This document shows, piece after piece, positions 36,262 through 46,398 of a stretch of 64,000 nucleotides of DNA. The stretch is from Flavobacteriaceae bacterium UBA3356. GTDB taxonomy: Bacteria > Bacteroidota > Bacteroidia > Flavobacteriales > Flavobacteriaceae. The stretch lies in contig DEQW01000001.1 of NCBI GenBank assembly GCA_002360635.1, positions 62,001-126,000 on the forward strand. The letters run 5' to 3'. Each line of letters begins with the position of its first letter. The first letter of the stretch is position 1. A model generated the notes under the pieces. The model did not search any database. It saw nothing but the letters and a program-made list of their open reading frames with translations, and was not told the DNA's origin. The position numbers and the translations under genes are program-made.

Positions 36262-37416
36262 TTAATATTCGTCATACTCGTCCCCAAAGTTGAAAGTCAA
36301 CCCAAAACGAAGCGTTCCTTCAAGCGGGCTTCTTACTTTTGAAGTTGAGAATAAATAAGAAATGTCAATATTAATAGCCGTGTATTTAAATCCTGCCCCT
36401 AATGAAAGGAATTTTCTAAACCCCTTATCTTCACTTTCGTTAAAGTATCCGGCACGGAATGCAAACACATCTTGGTACCAATATTCAGCACCTAATGCCC
36501 AAGTAAATTCTTTTAATTCTTCTGAAAAACCATCTGGTGCATCACCAAAAGAAGAGAATATACCACTAAAGAAGCTCTCGTTGTAGTAATCGTCTTCACG
36601 GTCTATTACACCATCGTCATTAGAATCGCTAGGTGTTGGCACTAATAGTTTGTTAATTTCAGCATTAACACCAATCTTGTTGTATTCATCTAAAATAAAG
36701 TCAAAACCACCACCAAGGCCTAAGTTAGTTGGAAGGTTATTTTCTTGTCCTGTTTCATCATAGCTAATTTTAGGACCTACATTTGAAATATTAAATCCAG
36801 CTCTCCAACGGCCATCAAAATCATTGTAAGGAATCTCTTCACTTTGATAGTACCCGGCAACGTCCACAGCAAAACTACTGCCTGCACTTGCATCTGCATT
36901 TCCGGCTTGTAATTTTAAATCAGACCTAAGGTATCTACCCGCAACCGCCATCGAGAAACGGTCACTTAAACGCAATGCATATGAAACATCGAAAGTAAGC
37001 TCATTAGGGCTTTGAAGTAAAGGCTCTTGCTCTGCAGTTTCCCTTAGCTCAATGTCACCAAGACTAAAGTAACGAAAACTCGCAGCAACAGCACTACGCT
37101 CATTTATTCTATTATAATAGGTTAAGTTACCTAAAAAGATATCGTTTACTAATTGACTTAAATACGGTGTATATGTCACCCCAACACCTTGCTTTGAAAT
37201 AGCAAAAGCATATTTAGCTGGGTTCCATTGCTGTGAAAAGGCGTCTGCAGAAGTAGCAACACCAATATCACCCATACCAGCGGAGCGGGCATCAGCAGCG
37301 ATTAAAATAAAAGGAACACCAGTGGTAATTACTCTTTGTGATGTTGCGTCCTGTTCTTGTGCAACAGCGTTATAGGATAGTAAAACGATTAAAAATGGTA
37401 TAAAAATTTTCTTCAT
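36262..37416 (-). CDS. porV: Type IX secretion outer-membrane protein PorV
   Basis: This 384-residue outer-membrane beta-barrel has signal peptide MKKIFIPFLIVLLSYNAVAQ and the PorV/LptO opening FILIAADARSAGMGDIGVAT, followed by alternating strands to a C-terminal aromatic strand RFGLTFNFGD. PorV collects cargo from the secretion channel and passes it to PorU for removal of the C-terminal signal. It lies 36 bases after porU on the same strand, with its own -7 element in the gap. Confidence 0.93.
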   Translation of the reverse strand: MKKIFIPFLIVLLSYNAVAQEQDATSQRVITTGVPFILIAADARSAGMGDIGVATSADAFSQQWNPAKYAFAISKQGVGVTYTPYLSQLVNDIFLGNLTYYNRINERSAVAASFRYFSLGDIELRETAEQEPLLQSPNELTFDVSYALRLSDRFSMAVAGRYLRSDLKLQAGNADASAGSSFAVDVAGYYQSEEIPYNDFDGRWRAGFNISNVGPKISYDETGQENNLPTNLGLGGGFDFILDEYNKIGVNAEINKLLVPTPSDSNDDGVIDREDDYYNESFFSGIFSSFGDAPDGFSEELKEFTWALGAEYWYQDVFAFRAGYFNESEDKGFRKFLSLGAGFKYTAINIDISYLFSTSKVRSPLEGTLRFGLTFNFGDEYDEY

Positions 37417-37434
37417 GAGGTTCTAAATTTTGGT

Positions 37435-37442
37435 CAAATATA
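37435..37442 (-). promoter_or_regulatory. -7 element in the porU-porV gap
   Basis: The minus strand reads TATATTTG, matching TAnnTTTG, 18 bases before the porV ATG. It may give porV and cdd extra transcription independent of porU. No -33 element is clear. Confidence 0.4.
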
Positions 37443-37452
37443 AATTTATTTT

Positions 37453-40400
37453 TTAAAGGATGACCAGTTTTTCAAATTTTTCAGTTTGCTTATTGGTTAA
37501 CGTAGATTTAACGGTAATCTTATATACATATACTCCTTTTCCTATTTTATCACCAAAATCATCTCGACCGTCCCATACGATATCACGGGAAAGAAAGCCA
37601 TCGGTATTGATTATTTGGTTTTTAGTCCACACAACTTTTCCGGTTACGGTAAAAACCTGCACTTGAACTTCTAATGGCTCAAATGGACGGTTGTGGTTAA
37701 ACCAGAATTCAGTGTAATTAACAAATGGATTAGGATAATTAAGAACTTTGGTGATTTTTAATTCATCATCGCCTGCTACAATAAATTGAATTTCTGCAGT
37801 AGCTGAGTTATTATAAACGTCCCAAGCTTTAAAAGTTAAGGTATGTAATCCCTTTTCAAGATCCCTTAATTGATAATTTGTTGTTCCTTTTGTATAATCA
37901 TCAACTTCTGCTTGGTAATAATCGTTAACCACTATTGGATTGGCTTCATCTCCATCTAAAATAGCAATCATATCATGCCCTATACCACTGGCGGTATTAA
38001 TCCCGTTTTCGTCTTCTAATTTTGCTATAAGGATTGGTGAGTCATTTGTCACCCCTCCAGACACAAAACTTTCATCGTTCATAAACAAATTAATCGTGGG
38101 GCCTTGATTATCTTCGGGAGCGTTTTCATTGATCCCTCCTATTTGTACCGAAAGATCTACACCTGCTTGATCATCCAACGCATTATCCTTTTCAGCATAA
38201 AAGTTTACACGCCCCGTACCTACCGGTATCTGTATATCACGTGGCACTACAAATTCAAATTCAAAATTACCATTTGTAACCGTTGCCTGCCCATTAAATA
38301 AGCTTTCTCCAAGAGTAGTAAAATCTAACACAAAACCTTGATTGTCATTGTCCAAAGTCTGTCTTTGCACCCTTTTGTCAAAAACCTTTGCTGAAAGGAC
38401 ACCGCTATAGTTACTAAGGGGGGTTCCGTTTTCATCTACTACACGCCCTTCCATTTTAACTTTACTCAATGCTTTCAGCACTGGAGGCGTTTGGTTTATT
38501 GGAACACCATTTATAGTTGTTAACTCCACGTTTTGTTTTGGGAATGCAAGATGCATTGCAGGGTCTCCTATATAGAAAACAACCCGTCTAAGATTCCTGC
38601 CTATATCATTTTTTGCGAGCCTTAATGCTTCAGCGGGGGTTTCAGGAACATTTAAACCATAACCAAACAAATGTTCTGCAAGGCTTTTGTTAAAATTCAC
38701 TCCGGCAATTACACCAATAGAGCGCGTGGTAGTGACCAGAGAAATGGCGCCACCTTCCTTGTTCCAGTACGTAAGTTCACCGGCAGTGATACGTTGGGGG
38801 TTATCAAACTTGGTGAATTGGCAGGTAATGGTTACTATACAGGTGTACCTGTTTTTGTTTTTTAAACTGCTGCCTAGGTTTTTTGTATAGATATACTCAC
38901 TTGCCAGACCATCTTCCCCACCATGACCAAAATAATTTACGATTAAAGCCCCTACTTCAATATTGTTTTTAATGTCTTCGTTTACCTGTGGATACCGTTC
39001 CCCTCCAGAAGAGGTTTGCTGTTGGTAGGCATCTATATGAATTTTCTTGACGTTGATAAAGGGTTTTTCTGCTGAAATTTCATCACCAAGCGCATCCAAT
39101 TCTACTTCAAGTCTCTTTTCCCAAGCTTCGTCCACATCATCGGAGATTAACATAAAATTATTTCGCCAGTTTCCGTACGATTCTTTCGAAGAATAAGCTA
39201 TTATTTTATCCACTAATGTATTGGCAAGACTTACTTCATCGGCTATAATTCTACCAACTGCAATGTCAAGCCTGTCAGTATCGGACAAACTATCTCCATC
39301 TGGCCCCAATGTATTGCCGCCTATAGTCCCTTCATTTTCGTCCATGTTTCCGAAGAAATCATCACTCATAAAAGAACTGGACTCGCTAGTGCTTGATAAT
39401 GTATGAAAAGTGGGCACTATATTGTTATTGCCCGATATCCTGTTTTTGTAGTCAACAGAAGCATCACCAAAGAGACATAGATATTTTATACGGTTATCCG
39501 CAGACGACGCATTGTTATATATGTACCTCACAAAATTCCTGATGGCACCAATATCCTGTTTGCCTGAACTGAATTCTTCATAAATTTTATCGGTGGTAAC
39601 AACTTTTACGTTAAGCCCGCTATTATTTTTATGATAATTTGCAAGACGCAAAGCAGGTTGCAACAAAAAAGGTGCTGTTACAATAAGGTAATCAACGTCT
39701 TGAAAGTTTCCTGACCCTCCTTTAAACACAGAACCTTTCAGGTCTTGATTAAACACTCGTGGATTGTTTACCTTTACTGGCGTATAGTAATTTCCAATAT
39801 GCACGGCTACGTATTTGCGCGCTGTACCCATCATCGCTTTAAAAGCAAGCGTTGATGCATTATTTTCGTTTTGTTTCGCCGAAATAAAATTCGGATCGGT
39901 AACATCCCATATTTCACTTATTTGTGCTGTATTACTTACTTGATATTCCCCTATTCCACTTAAGTTAGAAGCCTGCTTGTATTGAAAAGCTAGTTGTTTA
40001 TCGGTAACCGATAGTTGTCGTGTTGCCTCTACACTTACATAATCTAAGTACCCCACACTGGATGGATTGCCTGAATTACTGTAAGCAAGGTCTACCGTAA
40101 CGGTTTCACCACCTGCCGGCACCTGACCACTTTGTTGAGATAATTCGCTAACAGATAAAACTATACTACTTCCACTATTACCAACAGCAGAAAACTGTAT
40201 GGGGTTTAAGCTTGTACCATTTACTGAAACTGCTAATGAAGTACTGGTTTCAGATACAGCAGCAGCCCTTACTTTTACTTGCATAGGTACTGAGGAAACA
40301 ATATTTGGAAACGCAAACTCATAGGTTTGTTCGCTTTCAATATCAAAACGGTTGCCGAACCAGCGCCTACCTAATTTTCCAGGTGAATATTCATCTACCT

Positions 40401-41334
40401 CATGAAACTTATAATCCTGAAAAGTAGTGATTGTAGTTGTTGGCGCACCAGTAGGTTCTACCATGTCCTGTACTCGTTTTCCTGGCCCTCCGTCTGCAGT
40501 AACATAATAAAATGACTCGTCACTATAAGGATTTAAATTCGTTTCATTTTCAGGATCGTATCCTTTGGTACTGGTTCCATAAAAAAGAATGTAATCGCCA
40601 TTATCAAAAGACCCATCATCTTCCCCAATTACTTTTATAGGCGTTTCGGGAAGATCAAACTCAGTATTTAATGCGTTATACAATGGCAATGGCTTACCGC
40701 CGTGGCCATAGACTTTGATGTTTCGGGGATTTATATCGTCGGTGTTAATTCCTAAATCTTCTAAAAAAGATTTATCAATTCGCTGAATACCGGTTTCTTC
40801 CACTTTAAACTTAAACCAATCCCCATTTGCCAACACTGAATTGGTTATAGGCATTTGAAAGGGAGCACCTCTGTTTTGTGGTCCTTTTTTATATGAAACA
40901 GTAAACGAATTAACTTTACGGTATTGACCATTTCTTTTCACCACAGGGGAAATAGACACCGAAGTGTAAATTTTATCACGCGCTTTTCCACTATTAATGC
41001 TGTATTCCAACTCGTCTGGGACTAATTCTTTATTTATTTTTTGAAGCTCCCCAGAAGTTAATGAACCGTACGAAACATTAGATATTTCAACAGAGTTTTC
41101 ATCTGCAAAGCCCGTATCTTCCCATTGGTCCGTAAACAAAAGACCTTCTTCGTCTATTTGTAACCTAAGGTTATCAAAAGTATTTTCTTTTGAAACATTT
41201 GCTTTTTTCATAGAAGACACAGCCGCTGTTTTATTAGCATCAGTGCCCCATTGTATGGTAATGTTCTTGGTTTGTGCCAACAACAAAAAGGGTAATAAGA
41301 TAAAAGAAATAAGAAGTATCGTTTTTTTCATCAT
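37453..41334 (-). CDS. porU: Type IX secretion C-terminal signal peptidase PorU
   Basis: This 1293-residue exported protein has a signal peptide (MMKKTILLISFILLPFLLLAQ), an N-terminal propeptide-like region, and a gingipain-type C25 peptidase domain in the middle. The catalytic His804 lies in YFGHGGEDG and Cys838 in TITCQFTKFDNP. The C-terminus ends in a FlgD-like/CTD region (LNYPNPFVNYTEFWF to KFEKLVIL). PorU cleaves the sorting tail of cargo and attaches it to the surface with PorV. The TTG at 41340 would add two residues; ATG 41334 is preferred. It is divergent from gldJ with a 214-base spacer. Confidence 0.95.
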   Translation of the reverse strand: MMKKTILLISFILLPFLLLAQTKNITIQWGTDANKTAAVSSMKKANVSKENTFDNLRLQIDEEGLLFTDQWEDTGFADENSVEISNVSYGSLTSGELQKINKELVPDELEYSINSGKARDKIYTSVSISPVVKRNGQYRKVNSFTVSYKKGPQNRGAPFQMPITNSVLANGDWFKFKVEETGIQRIDKSFLEDLGINTDDINPRNIKVYGHGGKPLPLYNALNTEFDLPETPIKVIGEDDGSFDNGDYILFYGTSTKGYDPENETNLNPYSDESFYYVTADGGPGKRVQDMVEPTGAPTTTITTFQDYKFHEVDEYSPGKLGRRWFGNRFDIESEQTYEFAFPNIVSSVPMQVKVRAAAVSETSTSLAVSVNGTSLNPIQFSAVGNSGSSIVLSVSELSQQSGQVPAGGETVTVDLAYSNSGNPSSVGYLDYVSVEATRQLSVTDKQLAFQYKQASNLSGIGEYQVSNTAQISEIWDVTDPNFISAKQNENNASTLAFKAMMGTARKYVAVHIGNYYTPVKVNNPRVFNQDLKGSVFKGGSGNFQDVDYLIVTAPFLLQPALRLANYHKNNSGLNVKVVTTDKIYEEFSSGKQDIGAIRNFVRYIYNNASSADNRIKYLCLFGDASVDYKNRISGNNNIVPTFHTLSSTSESSSFMSDDFFGNMDENEGTIGGNTLGPDGDSLSDTDRLDIAVGRIIADEVSLANTLVDKIIAYSSKESYGNWRNNFMLISDDVDEAWEKRLEVELDALGDEISAEKPFINVKKIHIDAYQQQTSSGGERYPQVNEDIKNNIEVGALIVNYFGHGGEDGLASEYIYTKNLGSSLKNKNRYTCIVTITCQFTKFDNPQRITAGELTYWNKEGGAISLVTTTRSIGVIAGVNFNKSLAEHLFGYGLNVPETPAEALRLAKNDIGRNLRRVVFYIGDPAMHLAFPKQNVELTTINGVPINQTPPVLKALSKVKMEGRVVDENGTPLSNYSGVLSAKVFDKRVQRQTLDNDNQGFVLDFTTLGESLFNGQATVTNGNFEFEFVVPRDIQIPVGTGRVNFYAEKDNALDDQAGVDLSVQIGGINENAPEDNQGPTINLFMNDESFVSGGVTNDSPILIAKLEDENGINTASGIGHDMIAILDGDEANPIVVNDYYQAEVDDYTKGTTNYQLRDLEKGLHTLTFKAWDVYNNSATAEIQFIVAGDDELKITKVLNYPNPFVNYTEFWFNHNRPFEPLEVQVQVFTVTGKVVWTKNQIINTDGFLSRDIVWDGRDDFGDKIGKGVYVYKITVKSTLTNKQTEKFEKLVIL

Positions 41335-41548
41335 AATCAATAACGCATCAAATATACACTTAGTATGGTTTTTATTTTAAAGTTTTCAGGTTTTTACGCT
41401 TTAAGTAATAATAACAAAAATACTACGTTAGTATTCGAGTTAGTAGGAAGATTTCCAAAAAACTAACGAATCAATAATAATAAAATATTATTGGTATTTT
41501 GTCGTTAATTATTATATTGCAAACCCAATTTCATTCATAAATCTAACT

Positions 41549-43228
41549 ATGAACATAAACAGAACCTTAGCATTACGTCTATTTATAGCACTGGTTACAA
41601 CTGGTTTACTTATTAGCTGTAACAATTCTAGAGACTATAAAGACAGCTCCCGTGCAACTGGTTGGAAGATGAACGCCAAAGAAGGCGGTTTTAAATACAA
41701 CCCAAAAGCCAAAGAGCAAGAAACCGGCCCCGGTCTAATTTTTATTGAAGGTGGTACTTTTACCATGGGTAGAGTACAAGACGACCCTATGCATGACTGG
41801 AACAATACACCTACACAGCAGCACGTTCAATCTTTTTACATGGACGAAACCGAGGTTACAAATTTAATGTACCTTGAATACCTAGATTGGTTAAAGAGTG
41901 TTTTCCCTCCTTCCGAAGAAAACTACCGTCAAATATATCAAGGTGCTTTACCAGACACCTTGGTCTGGAGAAACCGCTTAGGTTATAATGAAGTTATGAC
42001 CAACAATTACCTACGCCACCCGGCCTATGCAAATTATCCGGTTGTGGGTGTTAGTTGGATTCAAGCAGTTGAATTTTCTAAATGGAGAACAGACCGTGTT
42101 AACGAGCTTATTCTGGAAGAAGAAGGTTATACGGCAAGAGGAGCAAGATATGACGTAGAACCTGGAGAAACTTTTAGCACCCAAACATACCTTAATGCAC
42201 CTAGTGCTACATATGGAGGAAAAGATTCCATTACTAGAGGAGGAAGAACTTCCGATCGAATTGTAGAAAGAAGCGAAGATAGCACCGACCTATACGTACA
42301 ACGTAAAGACGGGCTTTTGTTACCAGGCTACCGCCTACCTACTGAAGCTGAATGGGAATATGCTGCACTTGGTTTAGTAGGGCTTAGAAACTACAATGTG
42401 TACCGAGGCAGAAAAAAATACCCATGGGACGGTCAATACACAAGATCTGACAAAAGAAGAAGCCGTGGCGACCAATTGGCAAACTTTAAGCAAGGAGATG
42501 GTGATTACGGTGGTATAGCCGGATGGAGTGATGATGGTGCCGACATTACTGCTGAAGTAAAATCATACGAAGCCAACGATTTTGGATTATATGATATGGC
42601 CGGTAACGTAGCCGAATGGGTTGCCGATGTATATCGTCCAATTGTTGACGATGAATTTAACGATTTTAACTACTATCGTGGAAACGTTTACACCAAAAAT
42701 GCAATTGGTGAAGACGGTAAAGTTAAATTGGTAACTTCAGATTCTATTGTTTATGATACATTAAGCAATGGTAGAATTGTTGCAAGAAACCTACCAGGTG
42801 AAATTTTACAAGTACCTATTGATGAAGAAGAAACATACCTAAGAACCAATTTCTCCGAGAGTGATAACCGTGATTATAGAGATGGGGACAAAAGATCTTC
42901 ACGTAGATACCAATCATTTGCAGATGAGTATAATGATAATGGTGATAATGAAGAAGAGCGTATGTACAATTCACCAAAACACAAAGTATTTAAAGATAGT
43001 ACAGGTCGCGTAGAAATGCAGTATGACGAATCGAGCAAACGAACTACTTTAATAGACAATGAAGTTAGAGTTTACAAAGGTGGGTCTTGGCGCGATAGAG
43101 ACTATTGGTTAGATCCTGCACAAAGACGTTACTTCCCTCAAGATATGGCAACCGATTACATCGGGTTTAGATGTGCCATGTCCAGAGTAGGTTCCAAGTC
43201 TAAAAAAGGTAAAAGACCAAGAAACTAA
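41549..43228 (+). CDS. gldJ: Gliding motility lipoprotein GldJ, copy 1
   Basis: The 559-residue lipoprotein has a canonical lipobox LLISC (Cys24), then an FGE/SUMF1-like domain interrupted by inserts: GPGLIFIEGGTFTMGRVQDDP, FYMDETEVTNLMYLEYLDW, YPVVGVSWIQAVEFSKWRTDRVN, YRLPTEAEWEYAALG, DMAGNVAEWVADVYRP and RVYKGGSWRDRDYWLDPAQRRY. GldJ belongs to the gliding and type IX apparatus, related to GldK/PorK. The upstream spacer holds TATATTGC, a weak -7-like sequence. A strong terminator separates it from a second copy. The canonical lipobox suggests this is the working copy. Confidence 0.94.
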   Translation: MNINRTLALRLFIALVTTGLLISCNNSRDYKDSSRATGWKMNAKEGGFKYNPKAKEQETGPGLIFIEGGTFTMGRVQDDPMHDWNNTPTQQHVQSFYMDETEVTNLMYLEYLDWLKSVFPPSEENYRQIYQGALPDTLVWRNRLGYNEVMTNNYLRHPAYANYPVVGVSWIQAVEFSKWRTDRVNELILEEEGYTARGARYDVEPGETFSTQTYLNAPSATYGGKDSITRGGRTSDRIVERSEDSTDLYVQRKDGLLLPGYRLPTEAEWEYAALGLVGLRNYNVYRGRKKYPWDGQYTRSDKRRSRGDQLANFKQGDGDYGGIAGWSDDGADITAEVKSYEANDFGLYDMAGNVAEWVADVYRPIVDDEFNDFNYYRGNVYTKNAIGEDGKVKLVTSDSIVYDTLSNGRIVARNLPGEILQVPIDEEETYLRTNFSESDNRDYRDGDKRSSRRYQSFADEYNDNGDNEEERMYNSPKHKVFKDSTGRVEMQYDESSKRTTLIDNEVRVYKGGSWRDRDYWLDPAQRRYFPQDMATDYIGFRCAMSRVGSKSKKGKRPRN

Positions 43229-43247
43229 AAACTTTTATAAAAATCAT

Positions 43248-43281
43248 AAAAAGCCTTGAATGTACATTCAAGGCTTTTTTT
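43248..43281 (+). terminator. Strong hairpin between the two gldJ copies
   Basis: AAAAAGCCTTGAATG (43248-43262) is exactly complementary to CATTCAAGGCTTTTT (43265-43279), with extra T residues after it. It begins 19 bases after the copy 1 stop and should largely separate the two genes. Confidence 0.88.
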
Positions 43282-43353
43282 ATTATAAATACGCTTTAAC
43301 AAATTCAATTTTTTTTTAACTTGTTGCCCTGAAAAACAGTGTGAAAACTCCCT

Positions 43354-45030
43354 ATGATTCTAGTTTTTAAAAAGTCCCTACCCTATTTATTAATTGTTTT
43401 TACAATTTTGGCTTCAACCAATTGTAGTAATAACCGCGATTACACCAAAAGTTCGCGTGCAACTGGGTGGAGTGCTTTCGGAAGACAAGATGGTTCTCAT
43501 AAAAATAGAAAAATACAAGTTAAGGAACAGGAAACCGGCCCCGGTCTAGTTTTTATAGAAGGCGGAACTTTCACAATGGGACGCGTGCAGGACGACCCCA
43601 TGGGAGATTGGAACAACACACCCAACCAACAACACGTTCAGTCCTTTTATATGGATGAGACAGAAGTGACCAACTTAATGTATTTGGAATATTTAGATTG
43701 GCTAAAAAAAGTATTTCCGCCTGAAGAAAAAAATTTCAAAAAAATATATGAAGGTGCCTTACCAGACACTTTGGTTTGGAGATCCCGACTTGGTTATAAC
43801 GAAGTAATGACCAATCAATATTTACGTCATCCAGCTTTTGCAGAATACCCGGTTGTTGGCGTTAGCTGGATTCAAGCAGTTGAATTTTCAAAATGGCGTA
43901 CCGATAGGGTCAATGAATTGATATTGGAGGAAGAAGGTTTTATTAAAGAAAATACTCGATATAACAGCACCCCAAATTCTGTATTTACTACTGAAACTTA
44001 TTTAAAAGCACCAACACTCACCTATGGCGGTAATGATAGTATAACCGGAGGCAGCCAACGTTCGCAAAAAATAGCCCAACGAGGCGACAGCACACAAATA
44101 TTTGCAAGAAGAAAAGATGGCCTATTATTACCTTCTTATCGCCTTCCTACTGAAGCCGAATGGGAATATGCTGCTCTTGGTTTAGTAGGTGTACGAGATA
44201 AAAACACCTATAGAGGCAGAAAAAAATACCCTTGGAACGGACAGTATACTCGTTCTAAAAGTCGCAAAAACAGAGGAGACCAACTCGCAAATTTTAAACA
44301 AAGTGATGGCGATTATGGTGGTATTGCTGGATGGAGCGACGATGGCGCCGATGTTACAGCTCAAGTAAAATCTTATAAACCCAATGATTATGGCTTGTAT
44401 GATATGGCCGGAAATGTTGCAGAATGGGTAGCCGATGTTTACCGCCCAATCGTTGATGACGATTACAATGATTTTAATTATTTCCGTGGAAATATTTACA
44501 CAAAAAATGCCATAGATGAAAACGGAAACGTAAAAGTCACTACGCCCGAAACAATGGAGTACGACACATTACCCAATGGCAAGATAGTGGCTAGAAAATA
44601 CCCAGGTGAATTAGTTACAGTTCCGGTTGACAAACAAGAAACACACTTACGCCTAAACTTCTCAAAAAGTGATAATAGGAATTATAGAGACGGGGACAAA
44701 CTTTCCCTACGTTATAACCCAGCATTTTCCGATGTAGATTCTGAAGGTAATGAAAGAAGAATGTACAATTCTCCTGTCTTTAATTTGGAAGTTGCGCAAA
44801 ACGGTTCGGTAAACCCAGAATACGATCGCTCGTCGCAAAGAAGGACACTAATCAACGATGAAGTTCGGGTGTACAAAGGAGGCTCTTGGAAAGATCGAGA
44901 TTATTGGCTAGACCCTGCTCAACGAAGGTACCTTCCACAATATATGGCCACAAACTATATCGGGTTTAGATGTGCCATGTCGCGTGTTGGATCTAAGTTT
45001 AAAAAGAAAAACAAGCGCGCCACACATTAA
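43354..45030 (+). CDS. GldJ paralogue, copy 2
   Basis: The 558-residue product aligns with copy 1 along its whole length, with the same FGE-like motifs (FIEGGTFTMGRVQDDP, DMAGNVAEWVADVYRP, RVYKGGSWKDRDYWLDPAQRRY). Long stretches are identical, and the divergence lies in the inserts around 195-235 and 395-475. The possible lipid Cys24 sits at the same position but in STNC, with Asn at -1, a poor lipobox, so it may be processed differently. All motifs are intact, so it is not a visible pseudogene. It lies between gldJ and murF, 62 bases before murF. Tandem duplication is the simplest origin. Confidence 0.9.
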   Translation: MILVFKKSLPYLLIVFTILASTNCSNNRDYTKSSRATGWSAFGRQDGSHKNRKIQVKEQETGPGLVFIEGGTFTMGRVQDDPMGDWNNTPNQQHVQSFYMDETEVTNLMYLEYLDWLKKVFPPEEKNFKKIYEGALPDTLVWRSRLGYNEVMTNQYLRHPAFAEYPVVGVSWIQAVEFSKWRTDRVNELILEEEGFIKENTRYNSTPNSVFTTETYLKAPTLTYGGNDSITGGSQRSQKIAQRGDSTQIFARRKDGLLLPSYRLPTEAEWEYAALGLVGVRDKNTYRGRKKYPWNGQYTRSKSRKNRGDQLANFKQSDGDYGGIAGWSDDGADVTAQVKSYKPNDYGLYDMAGNVAEWVADVYRPIVDDDYNDFNYFRGNIYTKNAIDENGNVKVTTPETMEYDTLPNGKIVARKYPGELVTVPVDKQETHLRLNFSKSDNRNYRDGDKLSLRYNPAFSDVDSEGNERRMYNSPVFNLEVAQNGSVNPEYDRSSQRRTLINDEVRVYKGGSWKDRDYWLDPAQRRYLPQYMATNYIGFRCAMSRVGSKFKKKNKRATH

Positions 45031-45057
45031 AATTTATTTAAAAAAGGACTTGTATTT

Positions 45058-45075
45058 AAGCTTTCACAAAAGCTT
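45058..45075 (+). terminator. Weak hairpin after gldJ copy 2
   Basis: AAGCTTT and AAAGCTT pair around a CACA loop and are followed by TTAGTACTTTTATTT, which contains TACTTTTA, a near -7 element directly before murF. It could be a weak terminator, part of the murF promoter, or both. Confidence 0.35.
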
Positions 45076-45092
45076 TTAGTACTTTTATTTAT

Positions 45093-46355
45093 ATGACAAT
45101 CGAAAAGCTTCATCGAGAATTTTTAGCTAGCAGCGGTATCTGCACTGATACACGAAAAATTACAAAAAATTGTCTTTTTGTAGCACTTAAGGGCGACAAT
45201 TTCAATGGAAATACTTTTGCCGAAGAAGCCATAAAAAAAGGAGCTTATAAAGTTATAATAGACGAAAGTGAATTTCAAAATGACCGTACAATTTTGGTCA
45301 AAGACAGCTTGAGAACACTTCAGCAATTAGCTACTTTTCATAGAAATTATCTAAACATTCCTATTTTATCTTTAACCGGAAGTAACGGCAAAACCACTAC
45401 CAAAGAGTTAATCAACGCCGTACTCACACAAAAGTTTAAAACCGTTGCCACTAAAGGCAATTTAAATAACCATATTGGTGTTCCACTCACATTGTTGTCT
45501 ATGACCACAGAAACTGAAATGGGGATTGTTGAAATGGGCGCCAATCATTTACACGAAATAGAAAGCCTATGTAAAATTGCGCAGCCTGATTACGGATACA
45601 TCACAAATTTTGGAAAAGCACATTTAGAAGGCTTCGGAAGCTTGGAAGGCGTTGTAAAAGGGAAGTCTGAATTGTACCACTATTTAGAAAACGAAAATAA
45701 GACAGTTTTTGTGAATGGAAATGACACGAAACAATTAGAACTAACTAAAAATATAAACCGTGTTGTCTTTGACGACGCTATAATTAAGTTGATAGATGCT
45801 TCAAATGAAGTAAAAGTAAAATTTAAAAACACAGAAACACAAAGCAACCTAGTTGGTCTATATAACTTTAGCAATATTGCAGCAGCCATTGCCATAGGCG
45901 ATTATTTTAATATTTCCGAAGAAGATATTAAAACAGCTATTGAAAGCTACATTCCGCAGAACAACCGCTCACAGCGTATTGAAAAATCTGGGCATAAAAT
46001 AATATTAGATGCCTATAACGCCAACCCTACAAGCATGATGGCCGCTTTAGAAAATTTTAAACAAGCTAAAGGAAACCAAAAAATTTTAATTCTCGGCGAT
46101 ATGTTTGAAATGGGTGATGAAGCTGAAAAAGAGCATCAACACATTGTTGATTATTTAGAAAGCAGTTCTTTCGGAAAGGCTTATTTGGTGGGCAGCAATT
46201 TCCATAAAACAAAAGCTGAAAACATTCACATTAATACCTTTGAGAGTTTTGATACTTTTAAAAAACAGTTTGTATCTGAAGATTTTAAAAACTGCTTCTT
46301 CTTAATAAAAGGCTCTAGAGGAATGGCTCTTGAGCGGGTTCTAGATTTGCTTTAA
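45093..46355 (+). CDS. murF: UDP-N-acetylmuramoyl-tripeptide--D-alanyl-D-alanine ligase
   Basis: The 420-residue Mur ligase has the ATP loop LTGSNGKTTTKE (about 94-105), GIVEMGANHLHEIESLC and the C-terminal ILDAYNANPTSMMAALENF characteristic of MurF, rather than the HxP motif of MurC or Mpl. It adds D-Ala-D-Ala to UDP-MurNAc-tripeptide in the cytoplasm. The length is slightly short for MurF but complete. The gldJ-murF neighbourhood is conserved in flavobacteria from memory. A small hairpin (CAATAAA-CAAC-TTTATTG, 46369-46386) follows. Confidence 0.95.
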   Translation: MTIEKLHREFLASSGICTDTRKITKNCLFVALKGDNFNGNTFAEEAIKKGAYKVIIDESEFQNDRTILVKDSLRTLQQLATFHRNYLNIPILSLTGSNGKTTTKELINAVLTQKFKTVATKGNLNNHIGVPLTLLSMTTETEMGIVEMGANHLHEIESLCKIAQPDYGYITNFGKAHLEGFGSLEGVVKGKSELYHYLENENKTVFVNGNDTKQLELTKNINRVVFDDAIIKLIDASNEVKVKFKNTETQSNLVGLYNFSNIAAAIAIGDYFNISEEDIKTAIESYIPQNNRSQRIEKSGHKIILDAYNANPTSMMAALENFKQAKGNQKILILGDMFEMGDEAEKEHQHIVDYLESSSFGKAYLVGSNFHKTKAENIHINTFESFDTFKKQFVSEDFKNCFFLIKGSRGMALERVLDLL

Positions 46356-46398
46356 AGTAACAAAATCCCAATAAACAACTTTATTGAGACCTTTTAAG

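Noticed and set aside
43354..45030. gldJ copy 2 as a pseudogene
   Set aside because: The frame is full length with all motifs intact; only the lipobox is atypical.
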